Below, one piece after another: positions 31,634 through 44,765 of a stretch of DNA of 64,000 nucleotides. The stretch is from Panaeolus papilionaceus (lineage: Eukaryota; Basidiomycota; Agaricomycetes; Agaricales): assembly GCA_015501605.1 (NCBI GenBank), contig JADNRZ010000005.1, positions 2,294,001 to 2,358,000 of the forward strand. Direction: 5' to 3'. The notes under the pieces are model-generated. The model did not search any database. It was not told the DNA's origin and saw only the letters and a list, made by a program, of their open reading frames with translations. Within the stretch, counting starts at the first letter, position 1; each line of letters starts with the position of its first letter. The position numbers were made by a program, and so were the translations under genes.

Positions 31634-32277
31634 GACACTGTTGGCTGGCTATACTCTGGTGTCAAAGGTTATCGCAATTCACGATGCGAGGATCTTTCAT
31701 TCTGAGGTTACAAGTTCTCACGTGGTGCCAAGTCAGTGCTCGTCATCCAGTCATACTCAGTAAAAATGGTTATTGGTCCTAGTCAGGAAAGTCGTACACA
31801 GTCATATATAAGTCGGAAAAAGCACTCTACACAGTCCGACCCCTCGCTCCAGTGCCTCGAATCATTTTCGCGGTACAGGTAGTCAAACTGCTCCCTCGAT
31901 TCACTCATTGCCATGCAGATTTACCGGACTTGGACGACATAGCCATGTTGATGTTCGTAGCGTAGACTGCTCTCATCACGACAATACACCTTCCCACACG
32001 CATCTGAGCGTGCCTCCAGGCATCCCGGGGCACTCCAGCAGGTCGAGGCATTGTTATCGTAGACTGTATAAAGCATCCTTAAGGTTACTATCCCAGCTAG
32101 CAATATATTGAGATTGGGAGATTTACTTGATTGCAGAGTATCGCGAGAAATGATCCTGAGAATTAAATAGGGGTAATCTTTCTGAATGTGGCAGTACCAT
32201 CACTCAACAGTATACAACGATGACGATTTCGTCCTTCTGATTCGTAACCGCACTTTCCACAGCCCACACTCCCTGCA
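31634..32277. other. Divergent intergenic, F-box gene and F-box D
   Basis: Promoter space for both genes. Short frames only. Minus-strand TATA-like sites near 31800 are not assigned. Confidence 0.45.
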
Positions 32278-34047
32278 ATGCCCTTTTCTAACATTCCAAC
32301 AGACATTTACATCAGTATCTGCTTGTTTCTTGATCCTCTTGACATACTCACTCTGGGACAGGTTAGTTGTGCCACGCGTTGCTTGTTATGGTGCAGCGGA
32401 GCATAGAAAGTGTGCTGACATAGTCCTATTCGCTCTAGACATGTTCATGTATTCGAGCTGCAACTCAGGAGAGGTCGATCTGGATTCTTGCATTAAAATA
32501 CGCATCATCTCAAAGCCAAATTTTCTCTGGAACCTTTAACGTTAGGAACATGAGCCTCGATGAACTCAAACATGCGTCAACAGCATCTCAACGTCTCTTG
32601 CGTAAACTGTACGCGGGAGATCCCATCGATACCACGAAGAAACATCCTTCATCACTCTCACCGCAGTCTATTTCCCAACTTTGGGTATCCAGTCTGACTC
32701 CCGCAGAATCCACACTGAAGGAGGATCGGGCATTCCGTCGACTTTGTCTGGTTCCTGGAGGTCGACTGTTGATTGCGTTTTCATCGGATGAGCTCCTCGT
32801 ATACGATCTCTCCGCCATCAAGGCTGCCCCAGAAGACGTGCCTCCACTCCCTTCGCTGAGGATATCCCATAATTTCAATTATGGATTTATTCCTTGTCCA
32901 TCACCTGACCGAAAAGAAATACGATTGTTCTCGGTCAAGGGGAAGAGGCCTAGGTGAGAGCCCACACATGATATGGCACCTGGCTGCTATACTTAACTCG
33001 TCTACCTCTTGTGGTGGTTACCATGTCACTAGTTATCAAAGAACAGCAGTCGTGTACTGCATCAAATATGGAGATGATGAATCTACACCTTCCCTTGACT
33101 GTCACAGTATGGACCTTGAACCACTTGAACAGCGCACCATCGGTCGAAACGCGTACACTATGGTCGGAGATCTTGTCCTTTTTATTTATGTCCAGCATGA
33201 GATTGGCCGATATGTATTGAGCGTCTGGAACTATATCGAAGATACGGTGGCAAATTGGTCAATACCCCAAGCTCGTTACAACGAAGTATGTCTGTTGTTT
33301 GTTTGTACCACATACCTGCTAGTTATTCATCGAAATTTCTTCAAGATATTTATGCATGACAAATTTGTGTGCACAGTGACCAAGGAGGCTATCAGGATCT
33401 GGGCGTTGCCGACTCTGGTCTCGCGAAATCATCCTCAAGCCTTGGAAGTCCAAATCGTTGAAGTGGCGTTCCAAATCCCTTTAGCACAATCAGGCTTCGC
33501 TATGGGCACGTGTGCGAAGTTGGACGATTGGTACAACTCTTTTGAATCCCCAGGTTCTTTTGACTTCCTAGCAACAAGGCCTTTCAGCCATTCATTCGTT
33601 CAGTATACATTGCCTCGGGATTATCTCGATGGGCGAACACCAACCGACGAGCCACTTCCCTTCGTGACTTCAGATTTCATTCATGAACTGTACTTTCCTT
33701 CCGACGCGTCAGACTCCTTTAACACCAGCTCTTATGCTCTATGTCACGGCGAAGTCATCAAACCTTTGATGCTGACAGACACTGGCCGAATCTACATCGC
33801 CACAACAGCACCTGCAAACACTTCAATATCATCTGCCAGATCTAACACAGCACGCGACGTTATTGTCGAGTTGCTTCTACCAGAATCCGTTCCACCCAAC
33901 ATTCCATTGGACGAGCTACGTGTAAAAAAATGGGACTTCTGTTTTGACCCGATGTCTGGGAGATTAGCATACTTGTCCCATGATTCCGAGAGCATTGCCG
34001 TGGTCGAATACCTTAAATACCCTCTTCAGACTATGTCCAGTAGTTAG
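32278..34047 (+). CDS. F-box protein with C-terminal propeller-like domain, family 1 copy D
   Basis: Exons 32278-32361, 32439-32953, 33033-33285 and 33346-34047 give 517 residues. F-box core MPFSNIPTDIYISICLFLDPLDI, completed by TCSCIRAATQERSIWILALK. Landmarks: MSLDELKHASTASQRLL, CLVPGGRLLIAF, SVWNYIEDTVANW, DDWYNSF, LCHGEVIKPL, and FDPMSGRLAYL followed by VVEYLKYP. The LCHG.VIKP segment is shared with copy G, which suggests that D and G are sisters although 16 kb apart and on opposite strands. First of three tandem copies. Confidence 0.87.
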
Positions 34048-34265
34048 TTGCCCTGTACGCTTTTATGTCAAATAATTCATGGATTTTCTATGAAAAAGAC
34101 CAGGTAGCAATGCTTTTTTGACGGCTGTGCTCCAGCAGATCCAGTAACCGCGCGATCAGGTTCGGCTGAAAACGCTATTTGTCAATTGTTGTCACATGCA
34201 GTGCGCGTTGCAGTATTTGTTGGACTTTGCTTTTCCTTCCAACAGTCATCTCATCCTAATACCTA

Positions 34266-36145
34266 ATGCCGTTCCATGATCTTCCGCTCGACATATACAT
34301 TTCCATCTGCTCATTTCTTGATGGATTGGACATTCTAGCGCTTGGTCAAGTGCGTACATCCGAGAAAACACCTTTAGCATGCAACTAACCTAGAGATCAA
34401 CAATCCGACAGACATGCAGCGTTCTACGTGCAGCCACGGAAGAACGTTCAGTGTGGACACGGGCATTAAAGTATGCCATAACGGAGAACCAAATATCTGC
34501 AGCAACCTGCTGCGATTATTATGATTTAGAATTGGACAAGCTCAAAGATGTTGCCACAGGTCCTTCTCGCATCCGTGCCAAGCTCCGTCAAGGGCAACTT
34601 CCAAACCCTCAAACGATGGATGCTCCCTTAATGAACTTCACATATAAACGCATTGTTCATGCCGGGCCACCCTCAAACCCGGAGGTTGATAGGTTATTAG
34701 TAGGCAACTTGCGAAGGACTTTCTCCCGGCTTTGCCTGATTCCTGGGGGACGATTTCTGATTGCCTACAGCCATCCAGAGGTATACTTCTACGACTTGGG
34801 TCTTGGTTTCAGTGTGAAAACACAGTTGGATGAACCGATCCGGGTTCCTTATGACGAGAGTTGGTTATTCATGCCCTCACCTTCGGCGGATGGGAAGGAA
34901 ATACGTCTAGCTATTTCTCGGACAGCCTTCTCTCCGTACGTGATCATCCACTTGAATAGCATTGGTACCACTAATTCATGAGTTTTTTATATATAGCGAT
35001 ATGACTGAAACTGTGGCTGAAGCTTCCGTGATCAGATTTATCCTAGAGGAGCCTAATCGCCCCCCTCACGTGAAGCGTCAAACAACCACTCTTGAAGTAC
35101 CTTTCGCTTCAAATCCTGAGTTCTTCACCATCGCCTGCGATCTACTTATCTACAGCTATAGTCCCAATACGGGTATTGCCCCTGGACCCTGTATCCTAAA
35201 CGTGTGGAACTTCATGGACGACACTTTCGCAAGCTGGAGTATCCCTAAGGCAAATCATTTAGAGGCAAGTTTTACTCTACTTGTTGACTAAATCGCCATT
35301 CATCCACTCATCAAATCATCCAACAGCTCTTCTACGACAGTGGGCATGTTGTTATGATTGATTCCAAATTTCTGAGAGGGTGGAAGATCCCGCCCCTGCG
35401 TCCTCGCAAACTCTCCAATCCAATCCCTCTCCAAGACATCCCAGAAACATTCAACATTCCATTGAAATTAAACGCCACAGTGGAGGCATCTGACTCAGGA
35501 TCTGAATTTAACCTAGAATGTGAACGAGTCTACGACTGGTACAGCACATTCAAACCGCTGGACGTTTTCCAAATTAAAAGCCAAGAAGACGATTTCTCCA
35601 CGTGGACGACGTACACTATCCAATCACGTTCATCCAAACAAAGTACGGTTGCATCTTCAGTTGTACTAGATCCCCATGATAAAGTCGTGGTTGAACATCC
35701 CTACAAATTTCAAATCTCCTCCAACTCGCATGGCGGCTCACTGTCGGTCGTCAGCAACCCATTCCTCGTCTGTAATGACTCCATTGTCAGATGTTTTACA
35801 TATGGTCGACAACCCTGTGCAACAATCAGCTCACCAATGGCTGGCGATGAATGCAGTAATGATTCAGAACCCGAGAGGATGGTTGAATTGGGGGTGTTGG
35901 AGGATGTGCCTCTTTCAAAGGACCTGTATTCTAGGGTAGATTTTGCATTTGACCCATTCTCCGGACGATTTGCGTATATTTCAGAACATGAGGAGTCGAT
36001 CGTGATCCTCGACTATCTATTACATCCAGGAGCAGTTCCCCACAGACGTTCCATCGCGGAGAGTCCACCAGAGTCTTCATGTCCCCCACTCGATGTCGCT
36101 TCAATCATTCCTGAAGTACATCGCGTTAAGCCATGTTCCTTTTAG
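34266..36145 (+). CDS. F-box protein with C-terminal propeller-like domain, family 1 copy E
   Basis: Exons 34266-34349, 34412-34935, 34997-35264 and 35327-36145 give 564 residues. The third intron has a GC donor (GAG then GCAAGT) and a normal CAACAG acceptor. Its position is fixed by comparison with copy F, which has a GT there. Landmarks: MPFHDLPLDIYISIC, KLKDVATGPSRI, CLIPGGRFLIAYSHPEVY, NVWNFMDDTFASW, RGWKIPPLRPR, YDWYSTF, and FDPFSGRFAYI followed by ILDYLLHP. It extends past the usual end with a Ser/Pro-rich tail that closes in RVKPCSF, almost the same as the RVKPCCV of copy F. Confidence 0.86.
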
Positions 36146-36437
36146 CTCACATTTTGTTAATACCTTTCAGTCGTACAAAGTTAAGCTTACGCATAATTTA
36201 TTGTATTTTTGGTTTCCTGCTAAGTTATGCCTCCAACGAATATGTTTGGAGTGAATCCAGTCCGGACTCAGTCCGAGGTTGGTGATCCGCTCAACGGTGC
36301 ACCGGTGATGCATCATTGTTTGACAGGAACGACTGATTGGCTGCTTTACGGAGTGCTTTCAGTTTCTCTACGTTGACAACGCCTATCTCGTGTTTCCGAG
36401 TCTACCAGTGGCGGGGGAAACCTTTAGCCCGTTTGCT

Positions 36438-38265
36438 ATGGAGTTTCACGATCTTCCACTTGACATTTATACCTTGATATGTTCGTTTCTTACTGGTTTG
36501 GATATTCTGGCACTCGGTCAAGTGTGTATTTTTGAAGACTTACCATCCGAATTTCATGGAATACTCACAACAAACATGACAGACATGCACCATATTGCGC
36601 GCTTCCACACAGGAGCGCTCCGTCTGGATAAATGCCCTGGAACAAGCCATGACTAAAAATCAAATCTTCACCGAGGCTTACGCAAACTATCATAATCTGG
36701 AGCTAGCTAGGCTCCAGGATCTAGCAACAGGACCTTCTCGTGTTATTGTCAAACTCCGCAGCAGAGGAGGGACAACCGAGCCAGACAACCAATCTGCTCC
36801 CTTGAAATTCGTAAACAAACGAATCATCTCTATTGGAAGTGGGACGGTTGACGAGCAGCGCGCGTTTTCGCGTCTCTGTTTGATACCTGGAGGACGATTC
36901 TTGTTTGCCTATAGCCATCCAGAACTTCGCCTATACGACCTAGATACGGGACTTCAGCCTCAGAAAGGGGTGAATGAAATACTATGCATTCCGTGCAACG
37001 ATGACTGGATGTTCCTGTCTGCACCTTCCTCAGATGGGAAGGAGATACGACTCGTTGTCGCTCAGGATGGCTATTCTCAGTACGTGGGTTTCAAACGCTA
37101 TGGTCTAAATCCCACACGATATCTGATTTCCCATTATTTGAAAAGCCATTTTGCTGAAGTCTCTGTCATGAGATTCATCGTGGACGACGCAGATTGTGCA
37201 CCCTCTCTGATCAATAAGACAACGAGATTGGAGGTATCTCATCCATCAGATCCCGACTATTTTACTCTGGTCCATGATTTGTTCATTTACACCTATATTC
37301 CCCGCGGTCCTGCAACAGGGACCTGCATCGTGAACGTCTGGAACTTCATTGAAGATACCTTTGCAAGCTGGAGTATCCCAAATCACAATTACGTTGAGGT
37401 GAGTCCTGCTCAAGTTCACCATGAGTCGCACATGCCTCAGTCCTTAACGCTTCAATCCTCTCTCCAGTTTTATTACGACAGTGGATATGTTGTGATGATT
37501 GAGAAACACTTTCTTAGAGGCTGGAAAATGCCCCCTCTTCGCCCTCGTGATGGCCAGAACGCGATCCCTATTCAGGATATTCCAGAAAGCTTCCGTACAC
37601 CTTTGAATAACGATACTCCAAAAACGAGGCTTTTGCCTCAACCGCAATGCAAACGGCCATACGATTGGTACAACTCATTTCATCCGCTTGAAGTCTTCAC
37701 GTTCAGAGGACAGAATAGCGATTCTCACACGTGGACAACCCACACTATCCGACAGACCTCTGCAGAGGTGTCAACATCGACCAGTGCCCTGCAACCACAG
37801 GATAAAATCGTTGTCACTCATTCCGTTCTATCACAATTTCCCCGACGCATCACTCCAAGCATTTCTCGCTATATCACCGACAACCCTTTTTTCATCTGCA
37901 ATGACTATGCTGTCAGACTTTTCGCGTATAACCAACGACCATTTGCAGTCCTCATTCCCCTGTTGTTCGTTGACGAGGATCCCACTGACAGAGAACTGTC
38001 CCCCGTGGTCGAGCTTCAGCTCTTGGAAGACCTTCCAATGCGGCCATCTCTGCACTCCAGGGTGCATTTCACATTTGATCCATTTTCTGGCAGATTGGTC
38101 TATATTTCGGAGTGTCATGATACGATTGCGGTCCTTGATTATTTAAAGCACCCAGGGATAATTTCCGAGGTGCATGCTTCCCAAATGTCTGTACTCGATC
38201 TAGGACTAGTAGAGGATGCGTCAGCAAGTGTGGTAAATTTCCGTGTTAAACCCTGTTGTGTTTAG
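36438..38265 (+). CDS. F-box protein with C-terminal propeller-like domain, family 1 copy F
   Basis: Exons 36438-36521, 36583-37079, 37146-37398 and 37468-38265 give 543 residues. The start MEFHDLPLDIY was chosen by homology. The frame is open 16 codons further upstream. Introns 2 (66 bases) and 3 (69 bases) are both multiples of three without stops, so exons 2 to 4 form one uninterrupted frame and retained-intron products would remain readable. Landmarks: RLQDLATGPSRV, CLIPGGRFLFAYSHPEL, NVWNFIEDTFASW, RGWKMPPLRPR, YDWYNSF, and FDPFSGRLVYI followed by VLDYLKHP. Clearly the closest relative of E, 2,172 bases start to start. Confidence 0.86.
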
Positions 38266-38570
38266 ATTTTAGCTATGCCCCTGTCGTCGAAAAATGCTTT
38301 CGTTCACATGTACAATAGATGATGTAATGATACCTCCTTCAACGAACTTGAAACCGAGTTTCCAGCAGAAATTCTAGTTTCGTATTCGGACTAAAATGCG
38401 ACAATAATAAACCGTACAATTACAACAGCAGGTAGCGAAAATAAAGACAATGACGACAGCAAACAGCAGCAACAGGAGATTAAAAAGAGACTGGATGAAG
38501 TGCAGAGAATAAGTAGAGCATAATGGAGGTTTTGACAGGGTCGGCATTAATAATCACAACTTGAGGCGTA
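38266..38570. other. Intergenic between convergent F-box F and SMC1
   Basis: About 305 bases holding both 3' ends. No reading frame. Confidence 0.45.
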
Positions 38571-41500
38571 TTAATCGTCGTATTGTGTGAGCTAAGGAAA
38601 ATATAATCAGCATCCACGATGTATTAAACAAGGGGAAAACTAAAGCGCACATCAAGTGTCAATGTCCTGGAACTATTGACTTCCTGGTCCCGATAAATGC
38701 CAACAAGCGAGTGTCCACGCTCGTAAAGGGAGCCCTTCAAACTGATGACAATAAACTGGAAGCTATCAGACGCATGTGCACGAATGTAGTTGGCGACCTT
38801 GGCCACGTTGGTGTTGTCCAACGCGGCGTCAACCTCATCTAGGACGAAGAATGGGGCTGGCTGGTAGCTAGATGAAAGATCGCGTTAGAAGTTGCATTAT
38901 GTTAGAATTGGGTGGACAAAAATACCTGTGAATAGCGAAGAGCAAGGCCAACGCTGCGACGGTTTTCTCACCACCAGAAAGCTGTTCCATATCACGGAAT
39001 CGCTTCATGGGAGGCATAGCATGGTATTTGATACCACCATTGTAAGGTTCCTAAGCGACGCCATGAGTGAAATCGTCCTAAAATCCTGCGAGTGAATAAA
39101 TACCTCGTTGTCCTCCAAACTCAAGTAAGCAACACCACCCATAGGCGCAGCTTTGCCCTTGGTCAGTTCTTTGTAGACGTCGTCAATGTGGCTTGCGATA
39201 TGGTTGTAGGCTTTGTTGAAGAGGTCACATCTGACAGGCAACGTTCAAGAGTCAGATAGCAACAAGATAGAGCAGATTTTAAGAATGCTAACCGTCTCTT
39301 TTTGACATCATTAAAGTGATCTCTGGCGAGTTTGGAATCTTTCCTCGCCTTCTCTGCCTCCTTCTCCGTATCGGCGAGCTTGGTCTCTACATCGTCCAAT
39401 CTAATCGTCCATGGCATCATGAGCAGTCGTTTAAACGGCGGATTTATAAAAACAGAAACGCAGCGAGGAAGCCCACCTTTCCATGGCCTTCATATTGGGT
39501 GCCATCCGCTCAATCTCTGCACTCTTGTCGCTGATCTCTTTGTCGAACCTAGCAAGCTCCTCGGCAAGCTCTCCAGGGTTCTCCTCGTCTATGCTCGAGA
39601 AATCAACTTGAATATCATAGTCAGGCACAGTCTTGGGTCGTTGAGTTTCATTCTCGTCCTCGTCTACGTCCATGGCCATTTCTTCGCGGAGATTCTAACA
39701 ATTACAAAAAGGGACGACATGAGCGTCGCAAGAAAGATAGAGGGGGAGAATGTTTACCTCTTCCATAGGGACGTTTCGGAGGTCACCCTCCAACAACGGG
39801 AGTTGGATTTCTTCAAGCCTGCACTTGCGATAGATTGAACTTCTTTCAAGCGCCAGTTTCTCAATTTCGTCGTTCTGTTGTGTCATTTTCAGGACTGATC
39901 AGTAAATCGTTTAGAAGATAAAAAAAACGTACGCATGTTGCAATATCTTTCAATGCTTGATCAAGGACCTTGGCAGCTTTAGCCCATGTCTTCTTCACTC
40001 CTTCCACGGCCTTGGTCTTCTCCTCGACCTTCTCCTGAAGGCCCTCCAGTTGCTCCCTCAGTTCATTCAGACCGTCCTCGGAGGATTGTAAATCTTGCTG
40101 GATTGCCTCCTTCTGCTCTTCCAGTTTAACAAGACTGGTTTCCTCGGTGGAGATGACAGTTTCCAATCTGGCGAGACGTTCTTGGAGGTTAGTTAGACCT
40201 TCCGTTTCAAAGTCGGCTCTGCAAGTGACACCTCAATTATCATTCATTGATCTAAATAGAAAAAAGGGGAGAAACCCACTGGTTGGACAATCTCGCGATC
40301 TGCGTGTCAAACCTCAACCTCGCCTGACTCTCTTCTTGTGCGACCTTGAGCTGGCTCTCTTCATATTCACGAATACTGTTGACACCAATGGAACGGCAGA
40401 AAGCTCGAAAAATTTGGTCTTCGGCGGCGTTGATGACGGTCTTGACCTCATCAATCTTGGACTTGAGTTTGGCATGGGTTGAACGAGCCTGTAGAAGAGA
40501 CGATGAGCACCAGAGAAGGCAGAAGAGGTAGTAGGGGACGGGGGAAAAACGCGCCTTCTTAAGCTCAGGGCTAACGGCCTTCAACTCTTTGTCCAAATGC
40601 TTGATCTCGTCTTTCAGTCCAGTGATTTTGGACTGGCAAGCTTTCTGTGAAATTCGATATTACGTGAGTGCCATTGTTGCCACATAGACACAGAAAGGGA
40701 GGAACAGGAGCAACGCACCAAGTCATCGGTAGCAACATGAATACCAGCTTCCAATCTTGAGATATCGGAAAGAAGACCTTCATCGTTCCCTCTTGGTTTT
40801 TGCTTTGCCAAGTCACGTTGAATTCCCATCAAGCTGTCTCGTTCACGAACGAGGCCTGGAAGCGCAAGGAAAGCGATGAGCGAGAAGATATATTTGATGA
40901 CCGGAATATACTAACCTTGAACATCCCTCTCATCCCACTTCTTGCTATTATCATGAGAGCTCTTTCCACCAGTGATGAGACCACTCTTGTGGATCACCGT
41001 TCCCTCTAGCGTCACAGCTAAAGTTCAGAGGTTAATCAGCTGAGCACACCGATGTGAATGAACACCGACCTTTGACCTCCTGGCCCTTCTCATAACAGAC
41101 ATAACGAGCAACTTCCATAGTATCACAAATCAAACTGTTGCCGCAGCAAAACATGATCGCTCGTTCCACTCCAGCGTCAAACTGAACAGCGTCCACAGCC
41201 AACCGTGTTCCCTTGCCAAACATCCTGAATTTATCGTTAACGGGTTTAACTTGAATGGTATCAAGCGGAATGAATGTGGCTTGGCCGAATCGTTGTGAGC
41301 GCATGTATTCAATGCAGTCAATAGCTGTCTTTTCTTCCTCAACGACAATGGAGTCGATATTGCGACCAAGAACAACGGAAACAGAAGTTTCAAATCGGCG
41401 TTGGGTTGGTTTGCAGAGGTCGATGACCCGCCCTTTAACACCTGATACGAAGTGTAAATAAGGGGAGAATAATGGAAAGCAAGGGATAGTGGCATACCAG

Positions 41501-43676
41501 GGAACAACCTCTTCAGATTCGCAAGCGTCTCCTTCATCTTTGCCTCTTTTTCCGACTCTTGCTTATCCACGCCAGCTTGAAGAAGGGATTGATAGATCTT
41601 TTGAAGTTTCTCGTCGGCCTCAGTTTGCAGTTTCCTAGAAACGGCGATCATCAATAAATACTGAGGATGCGTTAGAATGTGAAAAAGCGCACGTAATCCT
41701 GGCTCGTTCAGCTTGAGAATTATCCAGCTCTTGTCTGGCAACGGCCAGCTCGCTTTGAAGTGTATTGGTTTTTCGCTGCAGCTGTTCAAGTTGAAATTAA
41801 TTCGTGATCAGTTCATCACTACATCATCAGAACGAAATACAAACTACCTCATCTCTTCTTGCTGTCACAGTTTCCAACTCGTCAACACACACTTGCTTTC
41901 TCTCTGTGTGAGTCGTCTCCTTGTCAGTGAGCTGAGCGAGAATGCGAGCCGAAGTTTTCTCTTCGCGAGTAAGAGTCTCTAGGGATTGTCGTTCATCCAC
42001 TGCGAGGACGCTTGACTGGGCTTTGCTGTGAACAAGGTGCCATCAGGGTGAGCGAAACGAAAATCAGTAAGCACATTACTTACAGTTGACGGTACTCCTC
42101 CAATTTCTGCTCACTTAGCGCAATATTGTGTTGAGAATTCTTCCTTTGCTCCTCTGTAAACCAACACCCCCTTCCTCGTCAGTACCAGGGCAAAGCAAAA
42201 AAAAAAATCGGGTGCGCACCCTGCGCTTTCTCAGCCGCCCTTCTTACACTCTGCAACTCCTTTTGCAAAGCTGCAACCTTAGCTTGGATTTGAGCCTCAT
42301 TCTTGATCAACTCGTCCTTCGACTTCTTTGCGTTGTTCAGCTTCCGTGTAGAGTGTTGGATCTGCGCGTCTGCTGCCACGAGTTCTGGTTTCTGGTGGAA
42401 AACAGCAGTAAAGAGGATTTATGAGCATGTGTTGCACCAAGCCAAATTTAAAGAAGTGGTTATAGACGCGATTTTTCGTCCTGCAGAAGGAGAGGTAGGA
42501 AACAGAGGAGAATCTCACCTTTGCCTCTAAAGCTTTCTCAGCCTTCTTGATAGCTTTCTCCTTCGCCATTAGTCCAGTGCGAGCTTTCGCTTGGCTAGCC
42601 CTTGCTGCGTCCAGCTCCTCCTCATACTTTTTCTGTTCTTCTCTGTATCCTGCGAGCTCCTTATTTTTCTTCACAATCGTGCGAGTGTTATCCTCAATTC
42701 CAAGGTCAATGTGGAACAGCTTGATGAGAATGCGTTGAAGAATAAGTTCGTCCTAGAGGTGAATTGGGAGGTCAGAACATTCAAAGCATCTCGGTGCAAG
42801 AGGCCCAACGTACTCGCTCATCACACAAAACCCTAAATCTGTCTGCTTCGCTCTTCTGCTCTTTATACTGCCTTATTTCACCCGCAATTCCGCGCCTCTT
42901 TGTGAAATTGAAGGTTGCGTTCTCTGTGGCCCTTTCCTGTGCCTCCTTAGCCTTGTCGTATTCGGTTGCAAATTCCAAAGAGCCACTGATTTGTTCAATG
43001 AGATTAGTGAGTTGTTTAGAGGACTGTGATGCGACAGCTTCGACATCTCCCTGGAACACAAGAAAGTTTTTGGCCTTGACGAGGATGTTGTGCGAGATGA
43101 GGGCAGCGTTGTAAGCTGAGTACGTGACTGTCTTGTTGTTTAGTCTATACTCAGAGGCTCCAGTCGTTGATATACTATTTGTAAATGAAAAATGCGTCAG
43201 GGACATATTTAAAAATCAGATGATCAAATACTGACGTGCGTTGAAATCTGCACTCCTTCCCCTCGGAATCCAACAACACAGCCATTACCCAGGCTTTCTT
43301 CGCAGTTCCTTCTCCGAGAGTATCGTCGTCCTCATCATCCTCCTGTTCAGCATTGCCGTTCTGCCCCTCTCCATCACCATTTATCATGTTATCCTTGGCT
43401 AATCTCCGCCCACGATACACTAAGTCCTTCAGCTGAGAAGATCGCAGCTGTGCACTTTTGACGCCTAGAACAAACGAGATAGCGTCCATAAGGTTGGATT
43501 TTCCTGCTCCATTAGGGCCGATTACTGAAGTGAAATTCATAAATGGGCCAATAGTTTGGTGACCCCTACATGAACAAATTCGATACAAGTTCAGATTAGT
43601 TAAAAGGCCAGCATAAATCTGCCAAGACGTACCGATATGACTTAAAGTCGCATACTTCAATGCGAACGAGGGGCAT
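38571..43676 (-). CDS. SMC1: Cohesin subunit SMC1, 22 exons
   Basis: Exons from the start: 43633-43676, 43236-43565, 42814-43174, 42519-42752, 42220-42391, 42084-42153, 41848-42025, 41693-41781, 41498-41634, 41070-41441, 40916-41017, 40719-40855, 40555-40644, 40280-40488, 39933-40218, 39758-39874, 39477-39694, 39293-39400, 39104-39230, 38926-39050, 38651-38867 and 38571-38591, giving 1,247 residues, the normal SMC1 length. The N-terminal head has Walker A GPNGAGKS (31-38). Two long coiled coils flank a hinge (about 500-680, including [15 protein letters not shown] and KSGLITGG). The C-terminal head has signature LSGGEKT (1151-1157) and Walker B FFVLDEVD (1175-1182). The last exon codes only LTQYDD. 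Intron 13 starts GC. SMC1 pairs with SMC3 to form the cohesin ring that holds sister chromatids. Confidence 0.96.
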
Positions 43677-44765
43677 CGTTCACTGCCTGAATTAACAAAA
43701 TTATTTTATCAGGGTATATTTCCAATGCCCTTTCCAAGATTTCAGAGTCGTGAATAAAAAGGATGGGAAAGCGAGAACAAGGCAGTGGATGATGGTCACG
43801 GTCAAGTCGCGTCGACGACGCGTTGTGCATGATTGATGGCGGAGTTTGAAATATTTATTATGATTTTTCATCGCTGTTTCGAGGTCGTTTTGTGACTCGT
43901 TCCACTAAGACTTTCACCCTTCCCTAACCTTTCACTTGCAATACACAAAGCCATTTCAGATCATTGTTTAAAGTCTACCAATGACCTCCTAAGTCTACTG
44001 ATTCTCTGTTATAGTTCAGGCTGGAGCCAACAAAGTCAGTGGGTAGCCCAGAGCAGCATACAGCACCGCACATTATGAAGCTGTATTTTGTAAGTCTCTA
44101 TACGTCCTGCATCAACAATTTGTCTTCGAATTTCACTGACAAATTACAAATTAACATCCTGCTCAGCACGCATCAATTAATCCTGGTGGGTTAAACAACT
44201 CCGACACCCCACTAAATTATTGCCTCTTTTTCTCGGAAATACACCCGTGTATAAGGTACCCCGTGTATTAATTGGCCACGAGAAGGAACATCTATGTGGC
44301 TCCTGCAACCAATCAATTATTTTTTATTCATAGTTCCATTCAAAATGGCCGACAACCAAAACTAAAAATATCACAGCGGAGTGTCGACCACCTTCGAACC
44401 TCGAGCACGTTACGAGCATGTGGCCGATATTGAATGGTTTGCTGTGACGTATGTTCCAGAGAAAACCCGTGTTTAGTGTGGTGACCTCGTCAATTCTATA
44501 TCACCAAACTGTTCCCCATCATTGCGACGCTAAATGGTTGTCCCTCCCGCAGAGCCGTGCACTGACGCCTGACCAGCTTAAGCAACATATAAACACCAGA
44601 GTTGCTGATCACGGTTCGAAATCGGTATATTGGTCGGAAAATAAGGGAGTACTATTATTACACCGTATGCAGGTTCAAGTCTATAAAACGACAATCGTTC
44701 CACCTCAGTTCCCTATCTCATTTCCTCATATTGTGTTTTGAATCACCTTCAGACAATTCACCAAC
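43677..44765. other. Divergent intergenic, SMC1 and CE5 esterase 1
   Basis: About 1.1 kb with no gene. Near 44250-44275, GTGTATAAGGTACC and GTGTATTAATTG resemble the right end of the MITE at 2.7 kb but are diverged. No flanking TA duplication could be paired. Confidence 0.45.
44682..44688 (+). promoter_or_regulatory. TATA box of CE5 esterase 1
   Basis: TATAAAA 84 bases before the start codon, followed by a CT-rich leader. Confidence 0.55.

Noticed and set aside
40555..40560. A GT donor at GCGC|GTTTTT instead of the GC donor in SMC1 intron 13
   Set aside because: It would shift the frame and lose the conserved ARSTHAKL continuation.
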